From an uncultured Eubacteriales bacterium (lineage in GTDB: Bacteria; Bacillota; Clostridia; Peptostreptococcales; Anaerovoracaceae), in the NCBI GenBank assembly GCA_900542565.1, contig UQOC01000033.1:1-22019 (forward strand): a stretch of DNA of 22,019 nt, written 5' to 3'. Positions 16,675-22,019 of the stretch are shown here, in pieces (the stretch's first letter is position 1; every line of letters begins with the position of its first letter). The translations under genes and the position numbers were made by a program. Below the pieces are notes generated by a model. The model did no database searches, was not told the DNA's origin, and was given only the letters and a program-made list of their open reading frames with translations.

Positions 16675-16706
16675 AGCAGGAAGCAGCGCTTCCTGCTAAT
16701 TTTTTT
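16675..16706 (+). terminator. Intrinsic terminator in the metN leader
   Basis: AGCAGGAAGC (16675-16684) and GCTTCCTGCT (16688-16697) form a perfect 10-bp stem with an AGC loop, followed by AA and seven T. It lies between the leader peptide and the metN ribosome site, so it must be read through or prevented from forming for metNIQ expression. Confidence 0.93.
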
Positions 16707-16734
16707 ATCATCAACAGTCAGAAAGGAAAATCCC

Positions 16735-17736
16735 ATGATCCAGTTAAAGCATTTGAGCAAGGTCTATGACAACGGCAAAACACGGGTGGAAGCCATAAAA
16801 GACATAAACCTTACCGTTGAGGACGGAGATATCTTCGGTATCATAGGTCTTTCCGGAGCCGGAAAGAGTACCCTCATACGATGTATCAATTTTCTCGAAA
16901 AGCCCACTGAAGGCAGCGTGATATTCGATGGTGTCGATCTGGGCTCCATCAGCCAAAAAGAGCTTTTAAAAAAGCGCCAGTCCATGTCCATGATCTTTCA
17001 GAGCTTCAACCTGCTGAGCCAGAGAACCGCTCTGGGTAATGTGTGCTATCCTATGGAAATCGCAGGCCGCTCAAGGCAGGAAGCAAAACAGCGTGCCCAG
17101 CAGCTTTTGGAGCTGGTCGGTCTGGGAGACAAAAAAGAATCTTTCCCTGTACAGCTTTCCGGAGGCCAGCAGCAAAGGGTAGCCATCGCAAGAGCTCTTG
17201 CCACCGACCCAAAAGTCCTGCTGTGCGACGAAGCGACCAGCGCGCTGGATCCCAACACCACCGCCTCCATATTAAGTCTCCTCAAAGAAATCAACCGGAC
17301 CATGGGAGTTACCATAATAGTCATAACACATGAAATGCGTGTTATCGAGCAGATATGCAACAAGGTGGCGGTCATAGACAGTAGCCGTATAGTTGAAGAA
17401 GGCCCGGTCACTGAGGTGTTTACATCTCCCAGATCACAGATAGCCAAGCAGCTTATCCTGCCAAAGAACGAGGGCGTGCCTCAGGCCGTAGGATACAGAT
17501 GTCTGAGGCTTGTGTTCGATGGCACATCGGCCTTTGAGCCGATCATTTCCGGGCTCAGCAGGAACTGCGGCACTGATGTGAACATCCTTGGAGCCAACAC
17601 CAAGAACATCGACGGCGTGGCTTACGGCCAGATGCTCATACAGCTCCCGGAAGACGCTGCCGCGACTGCAAAGATCAAGGATTACCTGGATCAGAAAAAT
17701 GTCAAGTACAAGGAGGAAGGTTTAAATGTTGAGTAG
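16735..17736 (+). CDS. metN: Methionine ABC transporter ATP-binding protein
   Basis: This 333-aa ATPase energises uptake of methionine by MetNIQ. Visible motifs are Walker A GLSGAGKST (38-46), the Q-loop region MIFQSFNLL, the signature LSGGQQQ (141-147) and Walker B VLLCDEATSALD (161-172). After residue about 255 there is a NIL (ACT-like) domain, in which methionine binding shuts down transport in the E. coli protein. The ATG at 16735 has AAAGGAAAA upstream. It overlaps metI by 11 bases. The promoter, leader peptide and terminator upstream indicate control of transcription by methionine supply. D-Met or oligopeptide uptake is possible but less likely. Confidence 0.96.
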   Translation: MIQLKHLSKVYDNGKTRVEAIKDINLTVEDGDIFGIIGLSGAGKSTLIRCINFLEKPTEGSVIFDGVDLGSISQKELLKKRQSMSMIFQSFNLLSQRTALGNVCYPMEIAGRSRQEAKQRAQQLLELVGLGDKKESFPVQLSGGQQQRVAIARALATDPKVLLCDEATSALDPNTTASILSLLKEINRTMGVTIIVITHEMRVIEQICNKVAVIDSSRIVEEGPVTEVFTSPRSQIAKQLILPKNEGVPQAVGYRCLRLVFDGTSAFEPIISGLSRNCGTDVNILGANTKNIDGVAYGQMLIQLPEDAAATAKIKDYLDQKNVKYKEEGLNVE

Positions 17737-18388
17737 TCAGATGATAGGACTTTTGGGTGTTTCCATCTGGGAAACCATATACATGGTCATCATTTCCACC
17801 GTGCTGGCCTATGCCATCGGCCTTCCCATAGGCGTTGTACTGAACATCACCAGCAAAGACGGTATCTGTCCCAACAGAGCAGTCAACTCAGTGCTGGGCG
17901 TCATAGTTAATGTTTTCCGTTCCATCCCCTTCCTTATCCTGCTCATATGGATGCTCCCTGTGACCCAGGCCATTGTCGGGACCATGGTGGGTCCTACCTC
18001 GGTCATCGTACCTCTGGTAGTGTCTGCCGCCCCTTTTGTAGGCAGGATGGTTGAATCGTCCCTCAATGAAATAGACAAAGGTGTAGTTGAGGCTGCCCAG
18101 TCCATGGGTTCCAGCTCATGGCAGATCATATACAAGGTGCTCATCCCAGAATCCAAGCCGTCTCTCATCATCGGAGCAGCCATATCGGTGACCACCATCC
18201 TGGGATATTCTGCCATGGCGGGCATCGTCGGCGGCGGCGGTCTTGGAGCCGTGGCAATGAACTACGGACTTTACAGATACGATGACCAGATAATGTTCAT
18301 AACCATAGTCATAATCGTTGTGATCGTCCAGATCTTCCAGGAGATCGGCATGATGACGGCGAAAAAATTGGATAAAAGATTAAAATAA
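17726..18388 (+). CDS. metI: Methionine ABC transporter permease
   Basis: This 220-aa membrane protein has five hydrophobic helices and the coupling-helix EAA loop EAAQSMGSSSWQIIYKVLIPES (about 122-143) that contacts MetN. IVNVFRSIPFLILLIWMLPVT and GGGGLGAVAMNYG are typical of MetI. The ATG at 17726 is preceded by AAGGAGG nine bases upstream, inside the end of metN, so translation is coupled to it. A 14-base gap with AAAGGAGA leads to metQ. Length agrees with the family. Confidence 0.96.
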   Translation: MLSSQMIGLLGVSIWETIYMVIISTVLAYAIGLPIGVVLNITSKDGICPNRAVNSVLGVIVNVFRSIPFLILLIWMLPVTQAIVGTMVGPTSVIVPLVVSAAPFVGRMVESSLNEIDKGVVEAAQSMGSSSWQIIYKVLIPESKPSLIIGAAISVTTILGYSAMAGIVGGGGLGAVAMNYGLYRYDDQIMFITIVIIVVIVQIFQEIGMMTAKKLDKRLK

Positions 18389-18402
18389 AGGAGAGAACAG
18401 CA

Positions 18403-19224
18403 ATGAAAAAGAAAAGCGCACGCATACTTGCCCTGACGCTGGCCCTCACTTCTGCCCTTGCCCTGACCGGGTGCGGAACCGAAGCCGGCGCAGATGACAC
18501 AACCATCAGAGTAGGAGCTTCCCCTGCCCCTCACGCCGAAGTCCTCGAAGTTATCGCCGATAACCTCGAAGAAGAAGGCTACACTCTGGAAATCGTTGAG
18601 TACAACGATTACATCCTGCCAAACACAGGCGTTTCCGAAGGCGATCTGGACGCCAACTATTTCCAGCACATCAGCTATCTGAACAATTATAACGAGGAAA
18701 ACGGTACTGACCTTGTCAGCGCCGGGTCCATCCACTATGAACCTTTCGCTCTTTATGCAGGAAAGACCGCATCCATCGACGCCCTTACCAGCGGAGCGCA
18801 GATCGCAGTCCCTAACGACGGCACCAACGAAGGACGCGCCCTCAAGCTGCTGGAAGCCGAAGGCCTTATAACCCTTGACCCTGACGCAGGCTTTCTGGCC
18901 ACCAAGCTGGACATCGTGGAAAATCCTCTTAACCTTGACATCGTAGAAATGGAAGCCGCCCAGCTTCCGAGAGTCCTTACTGATGTGGACATGGCAGTTA
19001 TAAACGGCAACTACGCCATCGACGCTGGGCTGAACATCGCCGACGCCCTGGCCATCGAGTCCGCCGAGGGCGAGGCCGCCACCGCCTACGCCAACGTCCT
19101 CACCGTGAAGGAGGGCCACGAGAACGACGAGGGCATCCAGGCCCTCCTGGCCGCCCTGGAGAGCGACGAGGTCCGCGCCTTCATCGAGGAGACCTACGCC
19201 GGCGCCGTGGTGCCCCTGTTCTGA
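18403..19224 (+). CDS. metQ: Methionine-binding lipoprotein, composite 3' end
   Basis: This 273-aa lipoprotein delivers methionine to MetNI at the outer face of the membrane. The signal peptide (KKK, hydrophobic core) ends at a lipobox LTGC with the lipidated Cys24. The NLPA/MetQ domain follows, with ANYFQHISYLN, the NGNYAIDAGL segment (201-210) and a usual C-terminus. The protein is complete, but the DNA is composite: from codon 201 on, 72 of 73 codons end in G or C and all ten Glu are GAG, whereas codons 1-200 use GAA for 16 of 18 Glu. The last 70 codons thus appear to come from a high-GC relative, joined in frame at homologous sequence. Function of the encoded hybrid is plausible. Confidence 0.9.
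   Translation: MKKKSARILALTLALTSALALTGCGTEAGADDTTIRVGASPAPHAEVLEVIADNLEEEGYTLEIVEYNDYILPNTGVSEGDLDANYFQHISYLNNYNEENGTDLVSAGSIHYEPFALYAGKTASIDALTSGAQIAVPNDGTNEGRALKLLEAEGLITLDPDAGFLATKLDIVENPLNLDIVEMEAAQLPRVLTDVDMAVINGNYAIDAGLNIADALAIESAEGEAATAYANVLTVKEGHENDEGIQALLAALESDEVRAFIEETYAGAVVPLF
19003..19045. other. Compositional joint inside metQ
   Basis: The last AT-ending codon before the change is the ATA at 19000-19002, and only one GCT (19024-19026) occurs after it. Everything downstream, apart from AT-rich gaps and the mid-GC XRE gene, is high GC. The joint coincides with the conserved NGNYA region, where near-identical short stretches between different bacteria are expected. Confidence 0.8.
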
Positions 19225-19293
19225 TCCACCGCGGATTGGTTTGCAATATGCCTGTCACAAAATAGAACCTGAGAAAACTTACGCCCAAAAGAG

Positions 19294-19337
19294 AGCTGCT
19301 GAAAATCTCTACTCCGGAGATTTTCAGCAGCTTTTTT
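19294..19337 (+). terminator. Strong intrinsic terminator after metQ
   Basis: AGCTGCTGAAAATCTC (19294-19309) and its exact complement (19317-19332) form a 16-bp stem with a 7-base loop, followed by a run of T. It lies 69 bases after the metQ stop and belongs to the high-GC part. Nothing else is seen in the 147 bases between metQ and the next gene. Confidence 0.95.
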
Positions 19338-19371
19338 AGGGCGATTTTTGTTTGGGCCGAAAAACGGAATT

Positions 19372-19512
19372 TTATGACAGGTCCTTCTCCTCCTCGTCCT
19401 CCATCAGGTCCCCGTACCGCGCCTCGCAGGCCTCCTGAGCGGCGGTCAGCGCCCGGATGGCCTCCTCGCAGGCCTGGAACATGGTCAGGTATAATTCTTT
19501 GTAGTCAGACAT
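19372..19512 (-). CDS. 46-aa acidic protein divergent from XRE repressor
   Basis: This 46-residue protein runs from MSDYKELYLTMF to a very acidic tail (DLMEDEEEKDL). The middle (ACEEAIRALTAAQEACEARYG) should be an amphipathic helix with two Cys. The ATG at 19512 has GAGAGGTGAT upstream, a strong site; the longer frame from 19560 runs through the promoter and is rejected. A TTGACA-17-TATTGT promoter, with a palindrome filling the spacer, drives it leftward. No family is recognised with certainty. The divergent repressor gene and shared operators suggest a repressed partner gene. Confidence 0.7.
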   Translation of the reverse strand: MSDYKELYLTMFQACEEAIRALTAAQEACEARYGDLMEDEEEKDLS

Positions 19513-19531
19513 AGCAATCACCTCTCTGCAC

Positions 19532-19560
19532 ACAATAGGACATATAGTCCAATTTGTCAA
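19532..19560 (-). promoter_or_regulatory. Promoter of the 46-aa gene
   Basis: Read leftward, TTGACA (19555-19560) and TATTGT (19532-19537) are 17 bases apart. The spacer contains the first GGAC-N5-GTCC palindrome, so a bound repressor would occupy the face that RNA polymerase needs. Confidence 0.75.
19538..19550. promoter_or_regulatory. Operator-like palindrome 1, GGAC-N5-GTCC
   Basis: GGAC (19538-19541) and GTCC (19547-19550) surround ATATA. It is located exactly between the -35 and -10 boxes of the leftward promoter. A second copy starts 25 bases to the right. Confidence 0.65.
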
Positions 19561-19561
19561 T

Positions 19562-19576
19562 AGGACGATTTGTCCT
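19562..19576. promoter_or_regulatory. Operator-like palindrome 2, AGGAC-N5-GTCCT
   Basis: AGGAC (19562-19566) and GTCCT (19572-19576) surround GATTT. It lies immediately upstream of the leftward -35 box and just before the TATAGT (19581-19586) that may be the -10 of the XRE gene. This fits autoregulation of the repressor plus control of the divergent gene. Confidence 0.65.
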
Positions 19577-19602
19577 TTGCTATAGTGGATCCGGTGATGG
19601 AT

Positions 19603-19803
19603 ATGAACCTAAGAATTCGGGACCTCCGGGAGGATGCGGACCTGACCCAAAAGGAGGTCGCGGACCATCTGCACTGCGACCAATCCCTCTACTCAAAGTA
19701 TGAGCGGGGCGAGCGGATGCTTCCGCTAGACCTTGCTATAGAACTGGCGAAGTTTTACCATGTATCCCTGGACTATCTGGTAGGATTGAAAAAGGAGCGC
19801 TAA
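19603..19803 (+). CDS. XRE-family repressor, small
   Basis: This 66-aa protein is little more than a Cro/C1-type helix-turn-helix (residues 4-60): IRDLREDADLTQKEVADHL, then the recognition helix around CDQSLYSKYERGER, and the closing PLDLAIELAKFYHVSLDYLVGL. Such single-domain repressors usually bind short palindromes as dimers, and the two GGAC/GTCC sites just upstream are the natural candidates. The ATG at 19603 is preferred, with GGTGAT four bases before it; the ATG at 19597 and upstream TTG/GTG codons are possible. A strong GC hairpin ends the gene at 19807-19832. It could be of phage or toxin-antitoxin descent, but no other phage gene is near. Confidence 0.82.
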   Translation: MNLRIRDLREDADLTQKEVADHLHCDQSLYSKYERGERMLPLDLAIELAKFYHVSLDYLVGLKKER

Positions 19804-19806
19804 AAC

Positions 19807-19832
19807 CGGCGGCGGGCTTGGGCCCGCCGCCG
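19807..19832 (+). terminator. GC-rich terminator after XRE gene
   Basis: An 11-bp perfect stem (19807-19817 with 19822-19832) has a TTGG loop and is followed by TCTTTG. It starts four bases after the XRE stop. Confidence 0.8.
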
Positions 19833-19917
19833 TCTTTGCAGAAAGATTTTATATCATAGAAAATTCCTATAAATAAAGCTTAATTTATCAGAAAAATTGA
19901 TTTTCCTTTTTTCCCGG

Positions 19918-19949
19918 TTGGCGGTATGCTCATATCGAAAGACCGCCAA
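19918..19949. repeat. 8-bp inverted repeat upstream of selD
   Basis: TTGGCGGT (19918-19925) and ACCGCCAA (19942-19949) are perfect inverted copies with a 16-base centre, in an otherwise AT-rich stretch about 50-85 bases before selD. It may be a regulator site or an RNA hairpin. A clear promoter is not assigned; TATATAAA at 19967-19974 is a possible -10. Confidence 0.5.
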
Positions 19950-20001
19950 AGGCACAAATACATTGATATATAAAACTTTTACATAGACAGGAGATACTGT
20001 A

Positions 20002-21033
20002 ATGGCACAGGAGATCCAATTCTGTAAGGGCGGCGGGTGCACCGCCAAGCTGGGCCCCGGCGTCCTCAGCCGGGTGCTGAGCCTGCTGCCCCGGGGCCCG
20101 GAGGACAAAAATCTGCTCATCGGCTACGACAGCAAGGACGACGCCGCCGTGTACAAGGTGTCCGACGACATCGCCATCGTCCAGACCCTGGACTTCTTCC
20201 CACCCATGGTGGAGGACCCCTACACCTTCGGCCAGATCGCGGCCACCAACGCCCTCAGCGACATCTACGCCATGGGCGGTCAGGTAAAGACCGCCCTGAA
20301 CATCGTCTGCTTCCCGGAGGCCATGGACCTGAACATCCTGGGGAAGATTATGCAGGGCGGCGCGGAGAAGGTCATCGAGGCCGGGGGCATCCTGGCGGGG
20401 GGCCACTCCATCGCCGACAGCGACGTGAAGTACGGCCTGTCCGTCATGGGCGTTGTCCATCCGGACCGGATCTACGCCAACAACCGGGGCCGCCCCGGCG
20501 ACGCCCTGATCCTGACCAAGCGGCTGGGGGTGGGCATCGTCTGCACCGCCGACCGGGTGAAGGAGGCCAGCCCGGAGGCCATGGACGCGGCGGTCCAGTC
20601 CATGACCACCCTGAACAAGTACGCCGCGGAGCGGTCCTGGCGCTACGATGTCCACGCCTGCACCGACGTCACCGGCTTCAGCTTCCTGGGCCACCTCCAC
20701 GAGATGCTGGACGGGAAGCTGTCCTGCCATGTCCACGCCCAGCGGGTGCCGGTGATCCCCCAGGCCCTGGACTACGCCGACGAGTTCCTGCTCACCGCCG
20801 CTGGCCAGCGCAACCGCAACCACACCGGCCCCTTTGTGAAGTTCGACGGCGTGCCCTTCGCCATGGAGGAGGTCCTCTTCGACCCCCAGACCTCCGGCGG
20901 GCTGCTCATTGCCCTGCCCGGGGACCAGGCCGCCGCCCTGCGGGCGGAGCTGCGGGAGCTGGGCCTGCCGGCGGAGATCGTGGGCGAGCTCACGGAGCGG
21001 GGTGAGACGGAGATCCTGGTAACAAACGACTGA
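20002..21033 (+). CDS. selD: Selenide, water dikinase (selenophosphate synthase)
   Basis: This 343-aa enzyme makes selenophosphate from selenide and ATP, the selenium donor for selenocysteine, selenouridine and Se cofactors. The catalytic motif near the N-terminus reads [11 protein letters not shown] (10-20). Cys13 aligns with the catalytic Cys/Sec and Lys16 with the essential Lys of E. coli SelD (Cys17, Lys20), so this is a Cys form needing no UGA readthrough. The AIR-synthase-type body shows [13 protein letters not shown] and [18 protein letters not shown], then [14 protein letters not shown] and [18 protein letters not shown] lies eight bases before the ATG. The GC content is far above that of the left part. 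The gene is 34 bases before yedF. Confidence 0.96.
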   Translation: MAQEIQFCKGGGCTAKLGPGVLSRVLSLLPRGPEDKNLLIGYDSKDDAAVYKVSDDIAIVQTLDFFPPMVEDPYTFGQIAATNALSDIYAMGGQVKTALNIVCFPEAMDLNILGKIMQGGAEKVIEAGGILAGGHSIADSDVKYGLSVMGVVHPDRIYANNRGRPGDALILTKRLGVGIVCTADRVKEASPEAMDAAVQSMTTLNKYAAERSWRYDVHACTDVTGFSFLGHLHEMLDGKLSCHVHAQRVPVIPQALDYADEFLLTAAGQRNRNHTGPFVKFDGVPFAMEEVLFDPQTSGGLLIALPGDQAAALRAELRELGLPAEIVGELTERGETEILVTND

Positions 21034-21067
21034 CATTCGAAAATTATTCACGAGGAGGATATCGACA

Positions 21068-21688
21068 ATGATCACTGTGAACGCTATGGGCGACGCCTGC
21101 CCCATTCCTGTTGTCAAGACCAAGAACGCCATCCGCGAGCTGGGTGAGGCCGGCGGCGTGGTGGAGACCCTGGTGGACAACGAGATCGCCGTCCAGAACC
21201 TGACCAAGATGGCCAACCAGAAGGGCTACGGCGTGAAGTCCGAGAAGCTGGCGGTAAACCAGTTCAAGGTCACCATGACCGTGGGCGAGGGCGCGGAGGC
21301 CCCCGCCGTCAACGAGGCGGAGGAGTGTCTGGTGGTCCCCGGCGGCAAGAAGAAAACCGTTGTGGTGGCCATCTCCTCCGATAAGATGGGAGAGGGCAGC
21401 GACGAGCTGGGCCACATCCTGATGAAGAGCTTCCTTTACGCCCTGGGCCAGCAGGACGAGCTGCCCGACGCCATCATTTTCTACAACGGCGGCGCCCACG
21501 TCACTTGTCAGGAGTCCCCCGCCCTGGAGGACCTGAAGAGCATGGAGGCCCAGGGGGTGGAGATCACCACCTGCGGTACCTGCCTGGACCACTACGGCCT
21601 GCGGGACCAGCTGAAGGTGGGGTCCGTGTCCAACATGTACGCCATTGTGGAGCGGCTGACCGGGGCTGACCTGGTCATCAAGCCCTGA
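21068..21688 (+). CDS. yedF: Selenium metabolism protein YedF
   Basis: This 206-aa protein has an N-terminal TusA/SirA-like domain with the CPIP motif (Cys11 in GDACPIPVVKTK), the carrier cysteine of sulfur-transfer proteins. A DsrE-like second domain from about residue 95 includes IIFYNGGAHVTC and a TCGTCLDHYG motif with two more Cys. This two-domain form is found almost only beside selD and other selenium genes in Bacillota; the activity is unproven, probably handling of reduced selenium or sulfur. GAGGAGG precedes the ATG closely. It ends seven bases before the DUF3343 gene. Confidence 0.93.
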   Translation: MITVNAMGDACPIPVVKTKNAIRELGEAGGVVETLVDNEIAVQNLTKMANQKGYGVKSEKLAVNQFKVTMTVGEGAEAPAVNEAEECLVVPGGKKKTVVVAISSDKMGEGSDELGHILMKSFLYALGQQDELPDAIIFYNGGAHVTCQESPALEDLKSMEAQGVEITTCGTCLDHYGLRDQLKVGSVSNMYAIVERLTGADLVIKP

Positions 21689-21695
21689 GACCGCC

Positions 21696-21932
21696 ATGCG
21701 GCAGAAGCAGCCCGCCCTGGTGGTGACCTTCTCCACCACATCGGAGGCCATGGCGGCGGAGAAGTACAGCGGGGAGCAGGGGCTCCCCGGTCGGCTGATC
21801 CCGGTGCCCCGGGAGATCACCGCCGGCTGCGGCCTGGCCTGGAAGGCCCCGCCGGAGGCGGAGGAGGAGCTGCTCGCCGCCTGGCGCGGCGGGGGGCTTA
21901 CCTGGTCGGAGGCTCGGATTTTGGACCTCTGA
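21696..21932 (+). CDS. DUF3343 putative Se/S carrier-like protein
   Basis: This 78-aa protein matches the DUF3343 family by the N-terminal strand LVVTFSTTSEAMAAEKY, then LPGRLIPVPREITAGCGLAWK with the conserved Cys in AGCGLA (about 43-48). Members occur next to yedF and Sec genes and are suggested selenium or sulfur carriers, without direct proof. The start follows the yedF stop by seven bases with no strong ribosome site, so translation is probably coupled. Normal neighbours further on (a cysteine desulfurase-like gene, selA, selB) are beyond the window end. Confidence 0.85.
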   Translation: MRQKQPALVVTFSTTSEAMAAEKYSGEQGLPGRLIPVPREITAGCGLAWKAPPEAEEELLAAWRGGGLTWSEARILDL

Positions 21933-21939
21933 ATTATTT

Positions 21940-22018
21940 GTGGGGCCTTCGGCCCCACGCCCCGTTTCGCTTCGCCTGTGCCAGCGAATGGCACCGATGG
22001 GCCCAGATTCGCCCATCG
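21940..22018. repeat. Three consecutive hairpins at the window end
   Basis: Stems are GTGGGGCC/GGCCCCAC (21940-21958), GTGCCA/TGGCAC (about 21978-21994) and CGATGGGC/GCCCATCG (21995-22018). The first may terminate the selD run, though no T-run follows. The set resembles a dispersed intergenic repeat, and a repeat at the end would explain why the sequence stops here. Confidence 0.5.
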
Positions 22019-22019
22019 C

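Larger units (their letters stand above)
16509..16734 (+). promoter_or_regulatory. Candidate methionine attenuator leader
   Basis: The leader holds a Met-rich ORF and then an intrinsic terminator before metN. Four segments can pair in alternative ways. Segment 1 (16557-16565, just before the Met run) pairs with segment 2 (16612-16620), nine pairs of which three are G-U. Segment 2 (16611-16620) pairs with segment 3 (16680-16689), ten pairs of which two are G-U. Segment 3 pairs with segment 4 as the terminator (16675-16684 with 16688-16697). A ribosome stalled on the Met codons would cover segment 1 and leave segment 2 free to pair with 3, blocking the terminator. A ribosome that reaches the stop at 16631 would cover segment 2, so the terminator forms. 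The pairs are seen in the sequence; the mechanism is inferred. Confidence 0.7.

Noticed and set aside
16503..16734. SAM riboswitch or Met T-box in the metN leader
   Set aside because: None of the conserved S-box core segments and no T-box AGGGTGGNACCGCG sequence is visible; most of the leader is taken up by the Met-rich ORF and its terminator.
18403..19224. metQ as a frameshifted pseudogene
   Set aside because: The frame is intact across the joint and the protein aligns with the family to its normal end.
19372..19803. Classical toxin-antitoxin pair or prophage control region
   Set aside because: The 46-aa protein has no recognisable toxin motif, the genes are divergent rather than in one operon, and no integrase or phage gene is nearby.
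20002..20060. Selenocysteine codon in selD
   Set aside because: The catalytic position is TGC (Cys13); there is no in-frame TGA and thus no need for a SECIS element.
19930..21216. 428-codon minus-strand frame, and the 322-codon plus frame at 20037-21005
   Set aside because: Both are shadows of selD that stay open only because of the high GC content; the products are low-complexity.

Overview
The window looks like a bacterial contig with two parts of different origin. Bases 1 to about 19,010 carry mid-GC DNA with a gut-Clostridia flavour (Bacillota): strong AGGAGG-type ribosome sites, frequent AUA and AGA/AGG codons, GAA preferred over GAG, and the rpmE-prfA-sua5-rpiB-upp gene order typical of Bacillota. 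From about 19,003-19,045 to the end, codon third positions are almost all G or C, and the genes (selD, yedF, DUF3343) resemble a high-GC Oscillospiraceae-type genome. The change falls inside metQ and keeps its reading frame. It is either a recombination joint or, more likely, an assembly chimera formed at a conserved stretch.

Left part, minus strand: the CCA-adding enzyme (43-1467) diverges from a DMT/EamA exporter (1561-2463, plus). A CorA-type channel (2466-3386) and tyrS (3462-4799) follow. Then, in transcription order, come rpmE (8352-8552, with its own promoter and terminator) and the run prfA, sua5/tsaC, rpiB and upp (8216 down to 5000, with its own promoter). A 45-codon ORF fills the upp-tyrS gap. 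Next to rpmE are a GrpB-family gene, a zinc-ribbon membrane protein and a possible small ORF.

Middle, plus strand: a membrane-tethered XRE regulator, a GNAT acetyltransferase and endonuclease IV (10,786-12,548) form one run. Butyrate kinase, a flavodoxin-fold oxidoreductase, a CmpB-type membrane protein and a phosphohexomutase (12,674-16,461) form a second.

The most interesting element is the leader of the methionine ABC transporter metNIQ (about 16,473-16,734). A consensus -35 box and a strong ribosome site precede a 30-codon ORF in which 7 of codons 9-19 are Met. This is followed by a perfect 10-bp intrinsic terminator before metN. Hand pairing gives three mutually exclusive helices (1:2, 2:3, 3:4) placed as in trp-type ribosome-mediated attenuation. 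No SAM riboswitch or Met T-box is visible. This is a candidate Met-leader-peptide attenuator in a Bacillota genome.

Right part: a 16-bp-stem terminator ends metQ. A divergent pair follows, consisting of a 46-aa acidic protein and a small XRE repressor, sharing two GGAC-N5-GTCC palindromes; one of these fills the spacer of a TTGACA promoter. The selenium genes selD, yedF and a DUF3343 gene come next. The window ends in three consecutive hairpins that look like a repeat at a contig end.
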